A DNA stretch of 64,000 nt, taken from the NCBI GenBank assembly GCA_947179155.2, contig OX359269.1, forward strand, positions 52,141,524 to 52,205,523, in the 5' to 3' direction. Source of the DNA: Hedera helix. Lineage: Eukaryota; Streptophyta; Magnoliopsida; Apiales; Araliaceae. Shown here in pieces: positions 1-12,351 of the stretch. Under the pieces are notes generated by a model. The model saw only the letters and a program-made list of their open reading frames with translations, was not told the origin of the DNA and searched no databases. Both the position numbers and the translations under genes were made by a program. The number at the start of each line of letters is the position of its first letter. Within the stretch, counting starts at the first letter, position 1.

Positions 1-290
1 TAACGGACGCTAATCAAAATAAGGATTGAACTTTATTAACTAGAGTTTATGGTTTATTAGTTATGATTTATGATTTATTAACTCATTTTTAATTGGGTTT
101 AGGGTTTATTAACCTATGTTTAATAAACTCTAAACCCGAGTTAATAAACCCTAAATTTTGATTAATAAATCTTAAATTCTGGTTAATAAACCCTGAACCC
201 TAATTAATAAATACTAAACCTTGATTTATATATAAACCCTAAACCCTAGTTAATAAACCATAAACTCTAGTTAATCATTATTTTTATTTT
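1..290. repeat. Degenerate TTAATAAACCCTAAA-type repeat, partly inverted
   Basis: Short imperfect units around TTAATAAACCCTAAA recur. Up to about position 115 they read in the opposite sense (GGTTTATTAA); after about 120 they read forward, so the block can fold back on itself. A related forward block lies at 2395-2640. The CCCTAAA pieces resemble the plant telomere unit but are always interrupted by TTAATAAA, so this is not a telomere tract. No coding signal was seen. Confidence 0.55.
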
Positions 291-2155
291 AAAGAGTATA
301 GACAATGTATGACCTATAAGAATATATAACAAATGCATACTATGAATCAGATATATACACATTTATTTTGTGACAATAATTTTATAACTAGCTTTTAGGC
401 CGAAATAATTTTTTTTATTTAAATAAAAAACAGTATGTTACAGTATATGAAATAGACAAATTTTAATATATGTTGAACACATTAATGAAAGCAGTAAAGA
501 GAACTTGTATCTAAAAATATACATCAACTATATAATTAAAACCAATTTCACAAATTTTTGGATATGAAACATACTCAGTACATGAATTGACTTTAAGCAA
601 TTAAATCATTCATATTGAATAAATAATTTATGTTGAAGAACGCTATAACGTTCCCACGCGAAGAGCATGGATCTGCCTAAAAATTATAAAAATTAGCACT
701 ATAACATGTACAAAACACCAGATCTTACTTTTTGAATTATCGGGCTGTTTTGTTTTTTTACATGTTACTGTTTGTTTTGTTTTTCTCCATTTTTTTATTA
801 ATTATTATAAGGCCGTTGCTTTATAATAATTTAGGCCGTTGCATCATATATTGGACGCTAATGATGGTATTTGTCTTATTTTATTTTATAACAAATATGT
901 ACAAAACACCAGATCTTATTCTTGATTCTAAAATTTTATATTTATTGTTGGATAATATTTTTTTTATATAATATTTTAAATAAAATAAATTATACTTGAA
1001 ATATAATTATACTTTCTTTTAACAATACTAATAAATTTAAGTTAGCCAATATGACTTTATGATTGTTTCTTTATAAAATTATATTCATCCTTGTTCTTGA
1101 CTTGGTTAAATCCAACGAACCAAATTGCGCTTTTCATTATAGTTTCTTTCTATATATAAGTAATAATAATAAAATCCAATCTACTTATGTTTTAATTAAA
1201 TATAACTACGATTACATTTTAATAATAAAAAAATTAGAATTAGATAAGATGACCTTATAATTCTCGTATTGTAAACTATATTACTTAATTATCTACGTTT
1301 CTCAAGATTTTATTGCACAATCATGATATTGTTAATTATTTATTATTTGTTTCTTTAATAATTTGAGCTTATGGTTGGCCAACGTATTACATTTATACTT
1401 ATATTTTAGTAATAGTAATAATTATGTATTATGTAAAATGATCTTCATAAGAAAATATTTTTTCCCTAAAATTATATTATCTAATTAATTAATAATAAAA
1501 TTGTACTTCTACTTGAAATATAATTATTTTTATCTTTTAATAACAGTAACAAATTCAAGTTAGTTAAGAGCATTTTAATGAAAAACTATTTTCTTCTCAA
1601 ACTATAGTATATATCCAATTAAGTAGTAATAAAATTTTATTTAATAATATAAACAAATTAGTAGTTGGTAAGATGATTTTTTGATTTTTTGATTTTTTTT
1701 ATTGGGTAAAAAATTATATTACTTATTTTAGTTTTTAACTCGATATATTGAACTAAATTATGATTCTATTGATGTTATTAATTTAAGTTTATAAATTATT
1801 ATTATTATTATTATTTTTTTTGAAAACTTTATAAATTATTATTGAATATATAGAGAAACTGGTTTTTTTATTTTCTTATTTAATAATTGAATCATATCAA
1901 ATGCATGCAGGCAAACCGGTGGGAAACTTAAAATGTGATGCATGCAGGCAAACCGGTGGGAAACTTAAAATGTGATCGTGACGGGCACCTAATGCTATTT
2001 CACCTCACGGTTGGCTTCACCAATTGTTAGGTTTCATATGTTAATAACTCCTATCTATGATATATCTTCAGCTCACGTTTTAGTTTCCTCGATCGACTAA
2101 AAAATCATCTATCTTCTCGTCAAAATGTTCAGATTGAAATAAATTTTGCATTTTG

Positions 2156-2157
<2 letters not shown>
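291..2157. repeat. Tandem-duplicated non-coding segment, copy 1
   Basis: This AT-rich block is paralogous to 2690-4064 plus 9970-10540. Shared landmarks are the CAGATATA/CACATTTATTTTGTGACA stretch (355 and 2758), the CCCACGC hairpin (653 and 3058), the GGTTGGCCAACGTATT stretch (1373 and 4006) and the GTGATCGTGACGGGCACC module (1972 and 10411). Copy 1 holds the undisturbed target site (near 1430) of the CACTA element found in copy 2. A local 37-bp direct repeat around GCAGGCAAACCGGTGGGAAA occurs twice at 1907-1972. The short open frames here are AT noise. Confidence 0.7.

Positions 2158-2219
<62 letters not shown>
2158..2219. repeat. (TA)n microsatellite
   Basis: An uninterrupted TA dinucleotide run of about 60 bp lies at the end of duplicated copy 1. 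The 2220-2380 flank is plain AT-rich sequence with no recognised gene. Confidence 0.95.
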
Positions 2220-2223
<4 letters not shown>

Positions 2224-2379
2224 AATATTGTGGTTCATCTCTGGCGGCCATACGTTTCAGGGTACAACATTTATGCCATTCTTATCCGGAAACAATCCCT
2301 GTTAATATTTACTCGACCGTTTATATATAATTAATTAAATAAAAGCAAAAAAAAATCACTCTTTTATATCACTGGGCCG

Positions 2380-4064
2380 GCAGCTCAATTATTGACTAAA
2401 CCTTAAATTCTGGTTAATAAATTCTAAATTTGAATTAATAAATTTTAAATCATAATTAATAAACCTTAAATTCTGATTAATAATTTTTAAACCCAAGTTA
2501 ATAAATCTTAAACTCTGGTTAATAAACCCTTTAGCTTAGTTTGTAAACATTAAAACTTGATTTATATATAAACCCTAAATCCTAGCTATTAAAACCTAAA
2601 CTCTAGTTAATAAACTTTAAATTCTAGTTAATAAAGCCACTCTTATTCTAATTTCCGCTACTTATTGTAGTAGACGTCTCTATTCGTTATTTTTATTTTA
2701 AATGATATAAATAATATATGTCGTATAAGAATTTATAACAAATATAAACTATGAATCAGATATACACATTTATTTTGTGACAGTAACTTTATAACTAGCT
2801 TTTTAGGCTGAAATAATTTTTTTTTATTTCAAGAAAAAACACTATGTTACAGTATATGAAATAGACAAATTTTAATATCTGTAGAACACATTAATGAAAG
2901 GAGTAAAAAGAACTTGTATCTAAAAATATACATCAACTATATAATGAAAACCAATTTCACAAATTTTTGGATATGAAACATATTCAGTAAATTGACTTTA
3001 AACAATTAAATCATTCATATTGAATAAAATATTTATGTTGAAGGACGCTATAAAGTTCCCACGCGAAGAGCGTGGGATCTGCCTAAAAATTATATATTTA
3101 TTCTTGATTTTTAAATTATATATATATTTTTAGATAATATTTAAAATAAAATAAGTAATATTATTTTTTGAATTACCGGGCTATTTTGTTTTTTTCTACA
3201 TGTTACTGCTTTGTTTTTTTTTTCTCCATTTTTTTTAACTAATTATTATAAGGTTCTCGTTAGAAAATAGTTTGCTTTTAAAATTATCTTATCTAAGTAA
3301 TAATAAAATTATACTTATACCTGAAATATAATTATATTTATATTTAATAATAAAAAAAATAAAGTTAAATAAGATAATCTTTACGAAAAAAATATAATTT
3401 CTTCAAAAATTATACTATTATAAATTATATGAATAATTTTTTATTATGAATATGTTATTAGATAAATTTTTTAATTTTTAATTTAATAATTAAATTATAT
3501 AGTCGTTCAATGTGTTATATGTATACGCATAATTTAATAATAGTAGCAACTAATTTTAGTATTAATAATCCTAAAGCTAATATTTTAATTAATAATAGTA
3601 TTAATAAAATACTATTTAATTATACTTGAAATATAATTATAATTATAATTTCTTTTAACAATACTAATAAATTCAAAACAACCGATATAACTTTATAATT
3701 ATTTCTTTATAAAATTATATTAATCCTTGTTCTTGACTTGGTTAAATCCAAGTAACCAAATTGCGCTTTTTATTATAGTTTCTTTCTATATATAAGTAAT
3801 AATAATAAAATCCTATGTACTCATGTTTTAAATATAATTATGATTACATTTTAATAATAATAAAAATTAGAATTAGATAAGATGATCTTATAATTCTCGC
3901 ATCGTAAACTATATTACTTAATTATATATGTTTCACATTATTTTATTGCACAATCAAGATATTGATAATTATTTATTATTTGTTTCTTTAATAATTTGAG
4001 CTTGTGGTTGGCCAATGTATTACATTTATACTTATATTTTAGTAATAATAATAATTTTTTATTA
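2380..4064. repeat. Tandem-duplicated non-coding segment, copy 2 (left part)
   Basis: Second copy of the 1-2157 block, beginning with the same TTAATAAACC-type units (2395-2640). It follows copy 1 with small indels until it is interrupted at 4064 by the CACTA element; homology resumes at 9970. The CCCACGC-GAAGA-GCGTGGG hairpin at 3058-3076 is perfect here and mutated in copy 1. No gene was recognised. Confidence 0.7.
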
Positions 4065-4084
4065 CACTACAAGAAAAAGGCTCA

Positions 4085-4530
4085 ATCCCGATGGAAATTT
4101 CCGTAGGAAATATACCCATTTCCGTCGGAATTATAATATTACCGACGGAAAGTTCGATCGATGATTCGGACGAAAATAACCGCGTCGGAAATAATTCCGT
4201 CGAACATTCGATCAAAAATAAATAATCCCCGACGTCTTTTTTCCGTCGGAGTTTTCGTCGAAATTCACATATGTCCGACAGAATATATTCCGTCGAAAAT
4301 AAATAATTCCGTCGGGATTTTAATATATATCTTCGACGGAAATTTCGTCAGAAAAGTACTCCATCCGTCGAATATAAGTACTTAATTTTGACGGAAATTT
4401 CGTCGTAATAATTTTATTCCGTCGATAATAGTACTTCCAATAATTAGGAAATTAATAATTTAATGCAATAATTCCGACAAAAATTTCGTCGTAAATAGCT
4501 AATTCCGTCGGAAATACATTTTTTTTTATT
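4085..4530. repeat. CACTA subterminal repeats, left end
   Basis: Many copies of a short motif around TTCCGTCGGAA, in both orientations and often shortened to CCGTCGAAAT or GACGGAAA, are packed into this end of the element. In En/Spm such subterminal arrays are the binding sites of the TNPA protein. A matching array lies at the other end. Confidence 0.85.
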
Positions 4531-4980
4531 TAAAGGTTCTTTTTTCTTTTTTCAATGCCAGGTTTTAAAATCACATTTTTTGTACCTGCAAACCTGCTTT
4601 ATCCCAACAACATAACAACAATCCATTCTTTATATTCACACACTTGATATAAATATAAACGACGACACATTATAAAATAAATTATTGTACTTTACAAAAC
4701 TAAACAAAATTACGATGAATTACAATCAATTAAGCTAAATTAAAGTAAGTACAACTAAATTATAATCTACAAAGAATCATCGCCCGGAGATCGACGGTTC
4801 TACTATGGTGTATAAAAATCATCGTTGTCACCCCCCGCTCGCGATCGGCATCGCCAGCATGCTCGAAATTGTCATCTTGTTAATACAATTACAAATATCA
4901 GTCATTAGTTCGTACTTGAGACAAAAATTCATAGTTAAATAATTATTGCAGAAGATACATAATATACAACTTAAATTGAA

Positions 4981-5743
4981 TAAAATACCTGTACAGTCGG
5001 GCGCTGAGTCAACATCGGGCCAAAAGCCTCCAACAACAGGGTAGTCACCATCCCAATCACCTCGTCTCGTATCGCGACGAACTGCTCCGGAGATATGCCT
5101 GTACTCTCGACACTGGCCCCTGCTGTAACGTCCTGAGCAAGCTGGTGAAGACGAGCACTGGTAGGTAGGCTCTGACTACGGAATATCGAATCCGTACGAA
5201 ACGTCTCCGACACCGCCGCCACGCTGGAACAACGCGTCGTCCAAGCCAGCGCCCGTATGAGATTGTCCAACATGTCCTTTCGAACGCTTGCTAGAACTTG
5301 CAACATTAAATATAACAAAAAAAAATGAAATATCAATATAAATTTTGAATTAACGAGCAACATACTACAATAAATACCTCCGGTCAATGTATATGCCGGC
5401 ACCCTTGGCAGACCAAACACTCGATATCTGCTCGTAGTGCTACTAGGGGGATCTTGAGACGCGACCCAAAGAGCCATCTCCTCATCCCTAGATAAGCTAA
5501 CATCGGACGGAGGGATGGTAGAATCTCCCCTAGCAGCCTGCAACTCAGCTACACACTCGTCCCGAAGGCTCTGAAATCGGTCCTGCAATTTATTATGTAT
5601 ATGGTAATTTATTGACTCATTTAATTAAGTACATGATACTAATTATTACATAACTTTATAAAAAGTTTTACCCGTATAGTTGCAGCTGCCTGTGACATAC
5701 TACATTTCTTTGGCATGTGGGCTCTATCCCAGAACTCGCTCAT
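4981..5743 (-). CDS. TNPA-like protein of the CACTA element (partial model)
   Basis: On the minus strand, three exons can be joined with GT-AG introns: 5743-5672 (24 codons from the ATG), 5582-5378 and 5296-4989. The first carries a start of the type MSEFWDRAHMPKK; the second ends in a YRVFGLPR-like stretch comparable to the RVYGLG motif of plant Ptta/En/Spm-type transposase proteins; the third is hydrophilic and low in motifs. The ATG overlaps the TGA of the upstream transposase remnant (ATGA). In the family this protein binds the subterminal repeats. A further 3' exon near 4800-4870 is possible. Without the splice model an unspliced frame runs through the second intron. Assignment rests on motif resemblance, so the exon ends are tentative. 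Confidence 0.6.
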
Positions 5744-7767
5744 GGTGGGAGGTCTTCCCAACTCAACTTCTGCATGAATACATGACAATCATGACTTTTG
5801 AACCCAGTAATTTTTAACTGTTCAACCTTACTACAACGACATATATTAGAAGCATATCCATCTGGGAGCTTCAACGCACTTATCCATTTGCAGATGTCTT
5901 CAACTTGTTGCTTGGTTAAACAGAATGGAGCTTTAGGTTTTGAGTTGTTATGTCGAAGCCACAAATCAGGCCATATGTTAAGTGTCTCTAGATTTTTCCG
6001 TGTATTGTCGTTGTCTTTTGTTTTACCACTCGCATCTAGCACCGTGTAAAACAAGTTCTCAAACACATTTTTTTCTGTTTGCATTACATCTATACTGTGA
6101 CGGACTGAAAGCGACTCCCAGTACGGCAACTCGAAGAACATGGGCGAATGCGTCCAGTTATGAGCCTTGCCGTAACCTTGGGCTCTATATTTACTGTGCT
6201 CCTTCCCTGGTGGTGGAAAGTTAAGATCGTTCAGCCAACCGAAAACCTCGCTGCCTGACAATCGACCGAAACCCCCCTTTTTCTCTGTTTTTCTATTAAA
6301 CTGTGTCGACATCTTTCTGTAACTGTGATCAGCAGGCAAGAATCTACGAGCAGTACCAAAGAAACTAATTTTTCGCCCATGTTTTAGATGTGTGCCTTGC
6401 ACATCCCCCACACAAACTGGACATGACAACTTCCCGTGAATCGACCACCCACTGATCATCCTAAGTGCCGAAAAATCAGTGATAGTCCACAACAAAGCTG
6501 CCTTCATCAGAAAATTTTGCTTTATTGATTTGTCATAAGTCTGCACCTCCGTCTCCCACAGCATCTTAAGTTCATCGACTAACGGCCTAAGATACACGTT
6601 TATGTCATTTGCAGGACTCTTATTTCTCGGTAAGAGCAAAGTCAAGAACAGATACGGATCCTTCATACACATTGACGGTGGAAAATTGTAAGATACCATG
6701 ATCACTGGCCACACAGAGTATGGTTGACTAAAATTATTAAATGGACAAAACCCATCCGTAGCCATGTCAAGCCTGACATTCCTACTTTTCTCAGCAAATT
6801 GAGGAAAATTTGCATCAAACTTCTTCCACTCATCTCCATCTGCGGGGTGAGACAACTGACCAGGCACAACGTCCCTTGTTTTATGCCAAGTCATATGCGC
6901 TGCAGTGTGGGTCGACATGAATAGACGCTGAAGTATCGAGCCAAGCGGAAAGTACCTTAAGATTTTTTTAGGCACACGCTTAGTTTTCCCCCCACGTTTA
7001 GTTGTCTTGTAACGAGGCAGGTTACAAATGTCACACTGCAGTTTATCTATGTCAGCCCCATAATATAACATGTAATCTTGCTCACAAGCATCGATCTTTG
7101 TATACCCCAAATTTAAACCATTTACCATATTTTTAACTTCATAATAACTTGAGGGAAGAGTGTGACCCTTTGGTAAGAACTCGATGATAAGCCTAAGCAA
7201 CTCATTGAAACCTCTCTCACTGCAGCCATGCTCATTCTTGAAGTGTAAGAGCTTCGTCACTGCAGATAGCCTGGTGTGCTTATCATTTACATCGTACAAT
7301 GGGACAGCAGATTCGGATAGTATATTGTAAAAGGCTGCTGCTGTGTCCTTTGGCTCTTAATGACCAGTTATTGACGACTGCTCATTTGCACCCCAATATA
7401 TATTGTTAGGGCCATACGCATCAACCAACATCTCTATGGTATCATAACTATCATCGTATCGATCGCAGTGAATTGGTTGACTTATACTGTCACTTATTTC
7501 GCTGAACTCAGTTGACTCTCCGTGATGAATCCATAGAGAATACCCATCTACAAACTCACGCGAATACAAATCGTACTTAATGTTGTCGGCTTTCTTCCAA
7601 ATCAGGTTTTTACATTTGAAACACGGGCATCTCGTCTTTTCGTTAGAATTATCAGGGTGTTAATTAGCAAAATTTAAAAATTTGGACACCCCATCACGGT
7701 ACTCAGGCAGTAATCCTCTACCATCAACCGGTATTCTACGGTACATCCAGCTCCGGTCGTCTGACAT
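5740..7767 (-). pseudogene. TNPD/Transposase_21-type transposase, two in-frame stops, C terminus lost
   Basis: One reading frame runs from ATG at 7767 to TGA at 5740 (676 codons) and is broken only by TAA at 7660-7662 and TAA at 7357-7359. The N terminus (MSDDRSWMYRR, then a CPCFKCKN zinc-ligand-like motif) matches the transposase-associated domain. The body shows the family marks MATDGFCPF (about residue 335), YSVWPVIMVSYN, GWSIHGKLSCPVC (about 450), HNWTHSPMFFELPYW and RHSIDVMQTEKN (about 557). The homology stops after HDCHVFMQKL, where full-length proteins continue for several hundred residues, and the frame runs into sequence belonging to the TNPA-like gene. This points to an internal deletion fusing the two genes. 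It would have encoded the catalytic subunit that cuts the CACTA ends. Confidence 0.93.
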
Positions 7768-9150
7768 ATTTAACTGAACAATACGATGTATTAAATTAAC
7801 CAGGGTGCTTAGCGTATGTGTGTGTATTCATGATTCCTGCATTACTTCACCTTCTAAGTATACGGGTCAGGCTTCTATCCCGTTCTTAGATGCGTCTCCT
7901 CACTTGTGCCAACACCGTGAGTACGTTTTTTCTGTTTCAAAGAAATTTCAACAGCAATTATGTATGTACTCAGAGAACATGTAGAGATATCAGCGAAAAG
8001 TCCCCAAAACAAATAAAACGTACTCAAATTGTTGGCACAAACCTAAGTGAGAGACATAACATCTAGCAACAGTCCCAGACGGAGGACTATTTGGCATTCA
8101 CTCATAGTGAGTGAATGTCACACGAGTTTCTAAGCTCCTAACCAAATTACATGCACAAGTGATTGAATTTATTAAACGAATTTTTTTGGTACAGCGCAAT
8201 TGAATTTCTAAAATCGTAACGAAACTGCATGTACAACTAATTTGATTAAATTGAGAGTATTCCATATTCACCCGTTACGAGTGAATGTCAAACGAGGAAA
8301 GCTAAATTAATTTTATTTTATTTTATTTTATTTTGTTTTACTTAATTTACTTAATTTTCATTGTATTTAATTTCACTTAGTCTTATTTAATTTAATTTAA
8401 TTTATTTTATTTATTTAATTTAATTTAATTTATTTTTTCTGAATTATATTTAATTTCACTTAATTTTATTTAATTTAACTTAATTTAATTTTTTTTAATT
8501 ATATTAACTTAATTTATTTTATTTTAATTATATTAAATTTAACTTAATTTAATTTAAATTAATTATACATGATACAATTTTATTATATAAAATTAATTTA
8601 ATTATATTTTATTTTAGTTTATTTTAATTGTATTTAATTTAACTTAGTTTAATTTAATTTAAATGTAATTATTTTATTTTATTTTATTTGACTTTATTTA
8701 TTTTATTTTATTTTAATTATATTAAATTTAACTTAATTTAATTTAATTATATTACATTAGTTTTATTATAATTTAACTTAATTTAATTTAATTATATTAC
8801 ATTAATTTATTATAATAAATTAATTTAATTATATTTTATTTTATTTTACTTAATTTAATTTATTTTTTTGAATTATATTTAACTTCATTTAATTTTATTT
8901 AATTTCTCTTCGTTTTATTTTATTAAATTATATTAAATTAATTTATTTTATTTAGTTTTATGAATTTAATTTATTTTAAGTATATTTAATTTAACTTAAT
9001 TTTATTTAATTAATTTAATTATATTTTATGTTAGTTCATTTCATTTTATGTTATTATTACAAAACTAAGTAAATACTAAGCTTATTTTAATATTGACAAA
9101 TTAGGAAAATACATAAATAGATGTAGGGCCCACAAATATTGCATTTGAAC
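7768..9150. other. Non-coding CACTA interior with T/A-rich simple sequence
   Basis: From 7768 to about 8300 there is unrecognised sequence with two similar CTCATAGTGAGTGAATGTCA / CGTTACGAGTGAATGTCA stretches (8101, 8274). From about 8305 to 9050 it becomes degenerate TTTTATTTAATTTAA repeats. On the minus strand this lies upstream of the transposase and would hold its leader and promoter. No gene was recognised. Confidence 0.6.
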
Positions 9151-9261
9151 AATTTTAACAGAAATTCCGTCGAAAATACACAAAATAATAACCATCAAGG
9201 AAATATCACAAAATAATAAATCCACATACTACTTTTAATTTTCAGAACACAAATTAATTTC

Positions 9262-9345
<84 letters not shown>

Positions 9346-9960
9346 ATTTCAACAAAAAAATTCCAAACCGCAGACACAAATTTGCATATATTGTGAGGTA
9401 TATATATATATATATATATACCTTAGTATTCTACGGCAATGGACGGCGGCAACGGAGGGGCAACGGAGCTGGCCATGGACGGCAGCAACAGTCGACGGCG
9501 GCAACGGGTGGCGGCAACAGACGGAGGGGTGGGCCGGAGGTGATGTGAGGTCGGTCGGAGGGGCCAGAAGGGAGAGAGACAACGTTGAGAGAAAGAGAGA
9601 AAGAGAGAGAGCGGCAACAAGAGAGAGAAAGAAGAAATAAAACTGAAGCGGCTAGGGGAAAAAGACGATGAAATGCGTTTTAAGTTATTTTCGACGGAAT
9701 ATTCCGTCGACATTAGGTCCGTCGAAAATAAACTAAAATCGACGGATATTCGGTCGATTATGTGTGTCTATTCCGTCGAGCTTATATTGGCTGGACGCGG
9801 GAATTTTGGCGCCAACGGGGACTTATAATAGCGACGGAATTCCGTCGACTATAACTTATTATCGACGGAATTAAATTCGACGGACTATTCCGTCGTAATT
9901 AGGTTATTCTCGTCGAAATTAATTCTGTCGGAGGTAATTCCATCGGAATTGAGCCTTTTT
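9150..9960. repeat. CACTA subterminal repeats, right end, with (AT)n and purine-rich insert
   Basis: CCGTCGAAAAT/TCGACGGAATT motifs in both orientations mirror the left array and cluster at 9160-9180 and 9690-9960. Between them lie an (AT)n run (9265-9342), a shorter one (9401-9420) and a GGCGGCAAC-rich plus GAGAGAGAAA-rich stretch (9435-9640). The minus-strand open frames across that stretch are low-complexity. Confidence 0.8.
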
Positions 9961-9969
9961 CTTGTAGTG

Positions 9970-10540
9970 TTATGTAAAATAATCTTCTTAAGAAAATATT
10001 TTTTTTCTAAAATTATATTATCTAATTAATTAATAATAAAATTGTACTTATACTTGAAATATAATTATTCTTATCTTTTAATAACAGTAACAAATTCAAG
10101 TTAGTTAAAAGCATTTTAATGAAAAACTATTTTCTTCTCAAACTATAGTATATATCTAATTAAGTAGTAATAATTTTTTTTAATAATATAAATAAATTAG
10201 TATTTGGTAAGATGATCTTTTGATTTTTTTTATTGGATAAAAAATTATATTACTTAATTTAGTTTTTGACTCGATATATTGAACTGAATTATGATTCTAT
10301 TGATTTTTTAATTTAGGTTTATAAATTATTATCGAATATATAGAGAAATTGGTTTTTCTATTTTCTTATTTAATAATTGAATCATATCAAACCGGTGGGA
10401 AACTTAAAATGTGATCGTGACGGGCACCAAACGCTATTTCACCTCACGGCTGGCTTTCACCAATTGTTAGGTTTCATATACTAATAACTCCTATCTATCA
10501 TATATCTTCAGCGCAAGTTTTACTTTTCTCGATCGACGGA
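9970..10540. repeat. Tandem-duplicated non-coding segment, copy 2 (right part)
   Basis: Continuation of duplicated copy 2 after the CACTA insertion; it matches 1433-2090 closely, including the GTGATCGTGACGGGCACC module and the GGTTTCATAT...CTCCTATCTAT stretch. The same module recurs at 40580-41160, suggesting it is an upstream segment that travelled with GH1 duplications. Confidence 0.7.
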
Positions 10541-11159
10541 TCAAACCGTCGCCGAGTCCGTCGCTAAAAGGAGTATATTTGGTATGTTTTTTAAGAGAAT
10601 ATGTCTTTGAATCAAGTCATATATATATAGTGAGAGAGAGAGAGAGATTATCTGAAGATAATCTATCTAGCGCTATACAACTAGCTAGCTAAATATTTTT
10701 TGGGTAATGATATATACACATTCTAGATTACAAATTGCAGACCTAAATACAAGTATCTCAATCAATGAGACTCAACTCACTTCTTTATCATGTTTAAGTT
10801 TTGAGCTTTATCCTATTACACCTAATAACGATAAAATAAAAATAACACTACTATACATAATGTTTATACAAAAATAAAGAAAAATTTAACCTTATAATTG
10901 TATATGTAAAAAATATATAATTAATGGTTATTGTATTTTTTGATAATAATATAAAATAAATAATTATTCATCTTTCACTCATTCATCAATTCAATTATTT
11001 AGTATCAGATAATGAGATTTCTAGTATTATTATGAGAAAAATAGGAGTTTTTTTTTTGGGTCTAATTTTCTTCTAAGACATGAATAATTTATATTTTTTT
11101 GGGGAAGTAATAATGAGATTTTATCTGTCTTTTATTTTTAATAAGTCTTATGTAATGTT
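10541..11159. other. Upstream region of the GH1 gene, no gene seen
   Basis: AT-rich sequence with a short GA run (10630-10646). A possible foldback element has ends near 10706 (GGGTAATGATATATACAC) and 11390 (complement AGAGCAATGATATATGTAT); the ends match only in part. Part of its right side is also present in the promoter copy at 54450-54660, so any insertion came before that duplication. Confidence 0.35.
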
Positions 11160-11978
11160 TGGTTCCATCTTACATAATTGTTATATTTGTTTGATTCCAT
11201 CTTATATAATTGTTATATTTATTTGAGTTGTAATTTATTTTATAGTTATTGTGTGTAATAAGAGTAAAAAAAAATTGAAAAATGTTAAATAAGTAACGTG
11301 AATTAAGATCTCATTTATTAAAAATAAATTAGTCACTCACTTATATTAAATATGTAACTCGTAATTAATTTAGGAGATACATATATCATTGCTCTAACTA
11401 TCTTTTAAATGTAAGTCGATAATTAACTGTGATTGGAGAATTAATGGGGCAGTGTATACTAGCTAGGGCTTGTAAGTACGTAGTAGTTAAGATATAAATT
11501 TAATAATTATAAAAATTCGAAAACTAAAGGTATATATATATATATATATATCGATCCTCACTGTAGTACCCTCACTATGATTTCGTTGGAAGTGGGTTTT
11601 AAAATTTGATTATTGTGGTTTTAAATTATAAAAATCAACGTTAGATGGATCATAATTTCAAAAAGTTTTAAATTGATTAATTTTTTAATTAAGGTACAAG
11701 AAAAGTTATATTTAGATAACAAATAATTACATTCCCGAAAATTGAAACGGCAAAAAGGAAAAATCAAAGGTGTACGACGGATAATTTTCGCATAAGTGAC
11801 ACGCGCTAAAGGGAGTGAGAGTGGGCCCACGCAAGCTGTAGCTCTGGCACATATCGATTGAGATAATACCCTTGCCAATCGAAATATCAATTGTAGCCAC
11901 TCCTCTGCTTGTCTATAAATAGCAGCTAAAAAAATGTTCATGCATGCAATCAGCTGCTAGCTATTAAATATAAAGATA
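11160..11978 (+). promoter_or_regulatory. GH1 promoter region with TATA box
   Basis: A TATAAATA box lies at 11914-11921, about 85 bp before the ATG, giving an expected start of transcription near 11945 and a leader of about 60 bases. The region from about 11160 is copied at 49420-49770 (partial) and 54450-55429 (to 26 bp before the position of the ATG). In the latter copy the TATA box is mutated to CATAATTG. The repeated conservation marks this as the ancestral promoter of the local GH1 family. Specific regulator sites were not identified. Confidence 0.7.
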
Positions 11979-12004
11979 TATTCATAGAAATTAATTTTCG
12001 TGCT

Positions 12005-12310
12005 ATGGCTGCTCTTAATCTTGTTTCTTCCAATCTAAATTTTAATGTTATTTTTTCACGTCCAAGTAGTAATAACATTAACCTAACGGGATTCCGCTCG
12101 GACGGTAGCAGGCTGGTGGTGAGACGTGGAAAGCCATCTCTTAATACTGTGAAATGCTTAGACGCCACAACTTCCTTGGTACCATCACCCACCAACAAAA
12201 GTACTCCTACTCCAGTGCCCTTGGAACCAATACCCGAAGGAGAAATCACTTCAATAAAAAGAGATTACTTCCCTAGTAATTTCAAGTTTGGTGCCTCCAG
12301 TTCTGCTATC

Positions 12311-12351
<41 letters not shown>

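Larger units (their letters stand above)
4065..9969 (-). mobile_element. CACTA (En/Spm-type) DNA transposon, degenerate
   Basis: The element starts CACTACAAGAAAAAGG and ends with the exact complement; the terminal inverted repeat is 22 bp and perfect (4065-4086, 9948-9969). It is flanked by a 3-bp TTA target-site duplication (4062-4064, 9970-9972). CACTA termini with a 3-bp duplication are diagnostic of this superfamily. Subterminal repeats occupy both ends, and broken transposase genes lie on the minus strand. The uninserted paralogous site survives near 1430. Length is 5905 bp. Perfect ends but nonsense-bearing genes suggest it could move only if another copy supplied transposase. Confidence 0.96.

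Noticed and set aside
1..290. Possible interstitial telomere repeat (CCCTAAA)
   Set aside because: Units are TTAATAAACCCTAAA with variable spacing; no run of consecutive telomere units occurs.
5798..6924. Plus-strand frames within the transposase region
   Set aside because: Antisense shadows of the TNPD-like gene.
9349..9713. Minus-strand frames of 77 and 96 residues in the CACTA right end
   Set aside because: Low-complexity GGCGGCAAC and GAGAGA sequence; in CACTA elements this region is the subterminal and leader zone.
11950..12249. 99-residue minus-strand frame over GH1 exon 1
   Set aside because: Shadow of the coding strand; no homology of its own.
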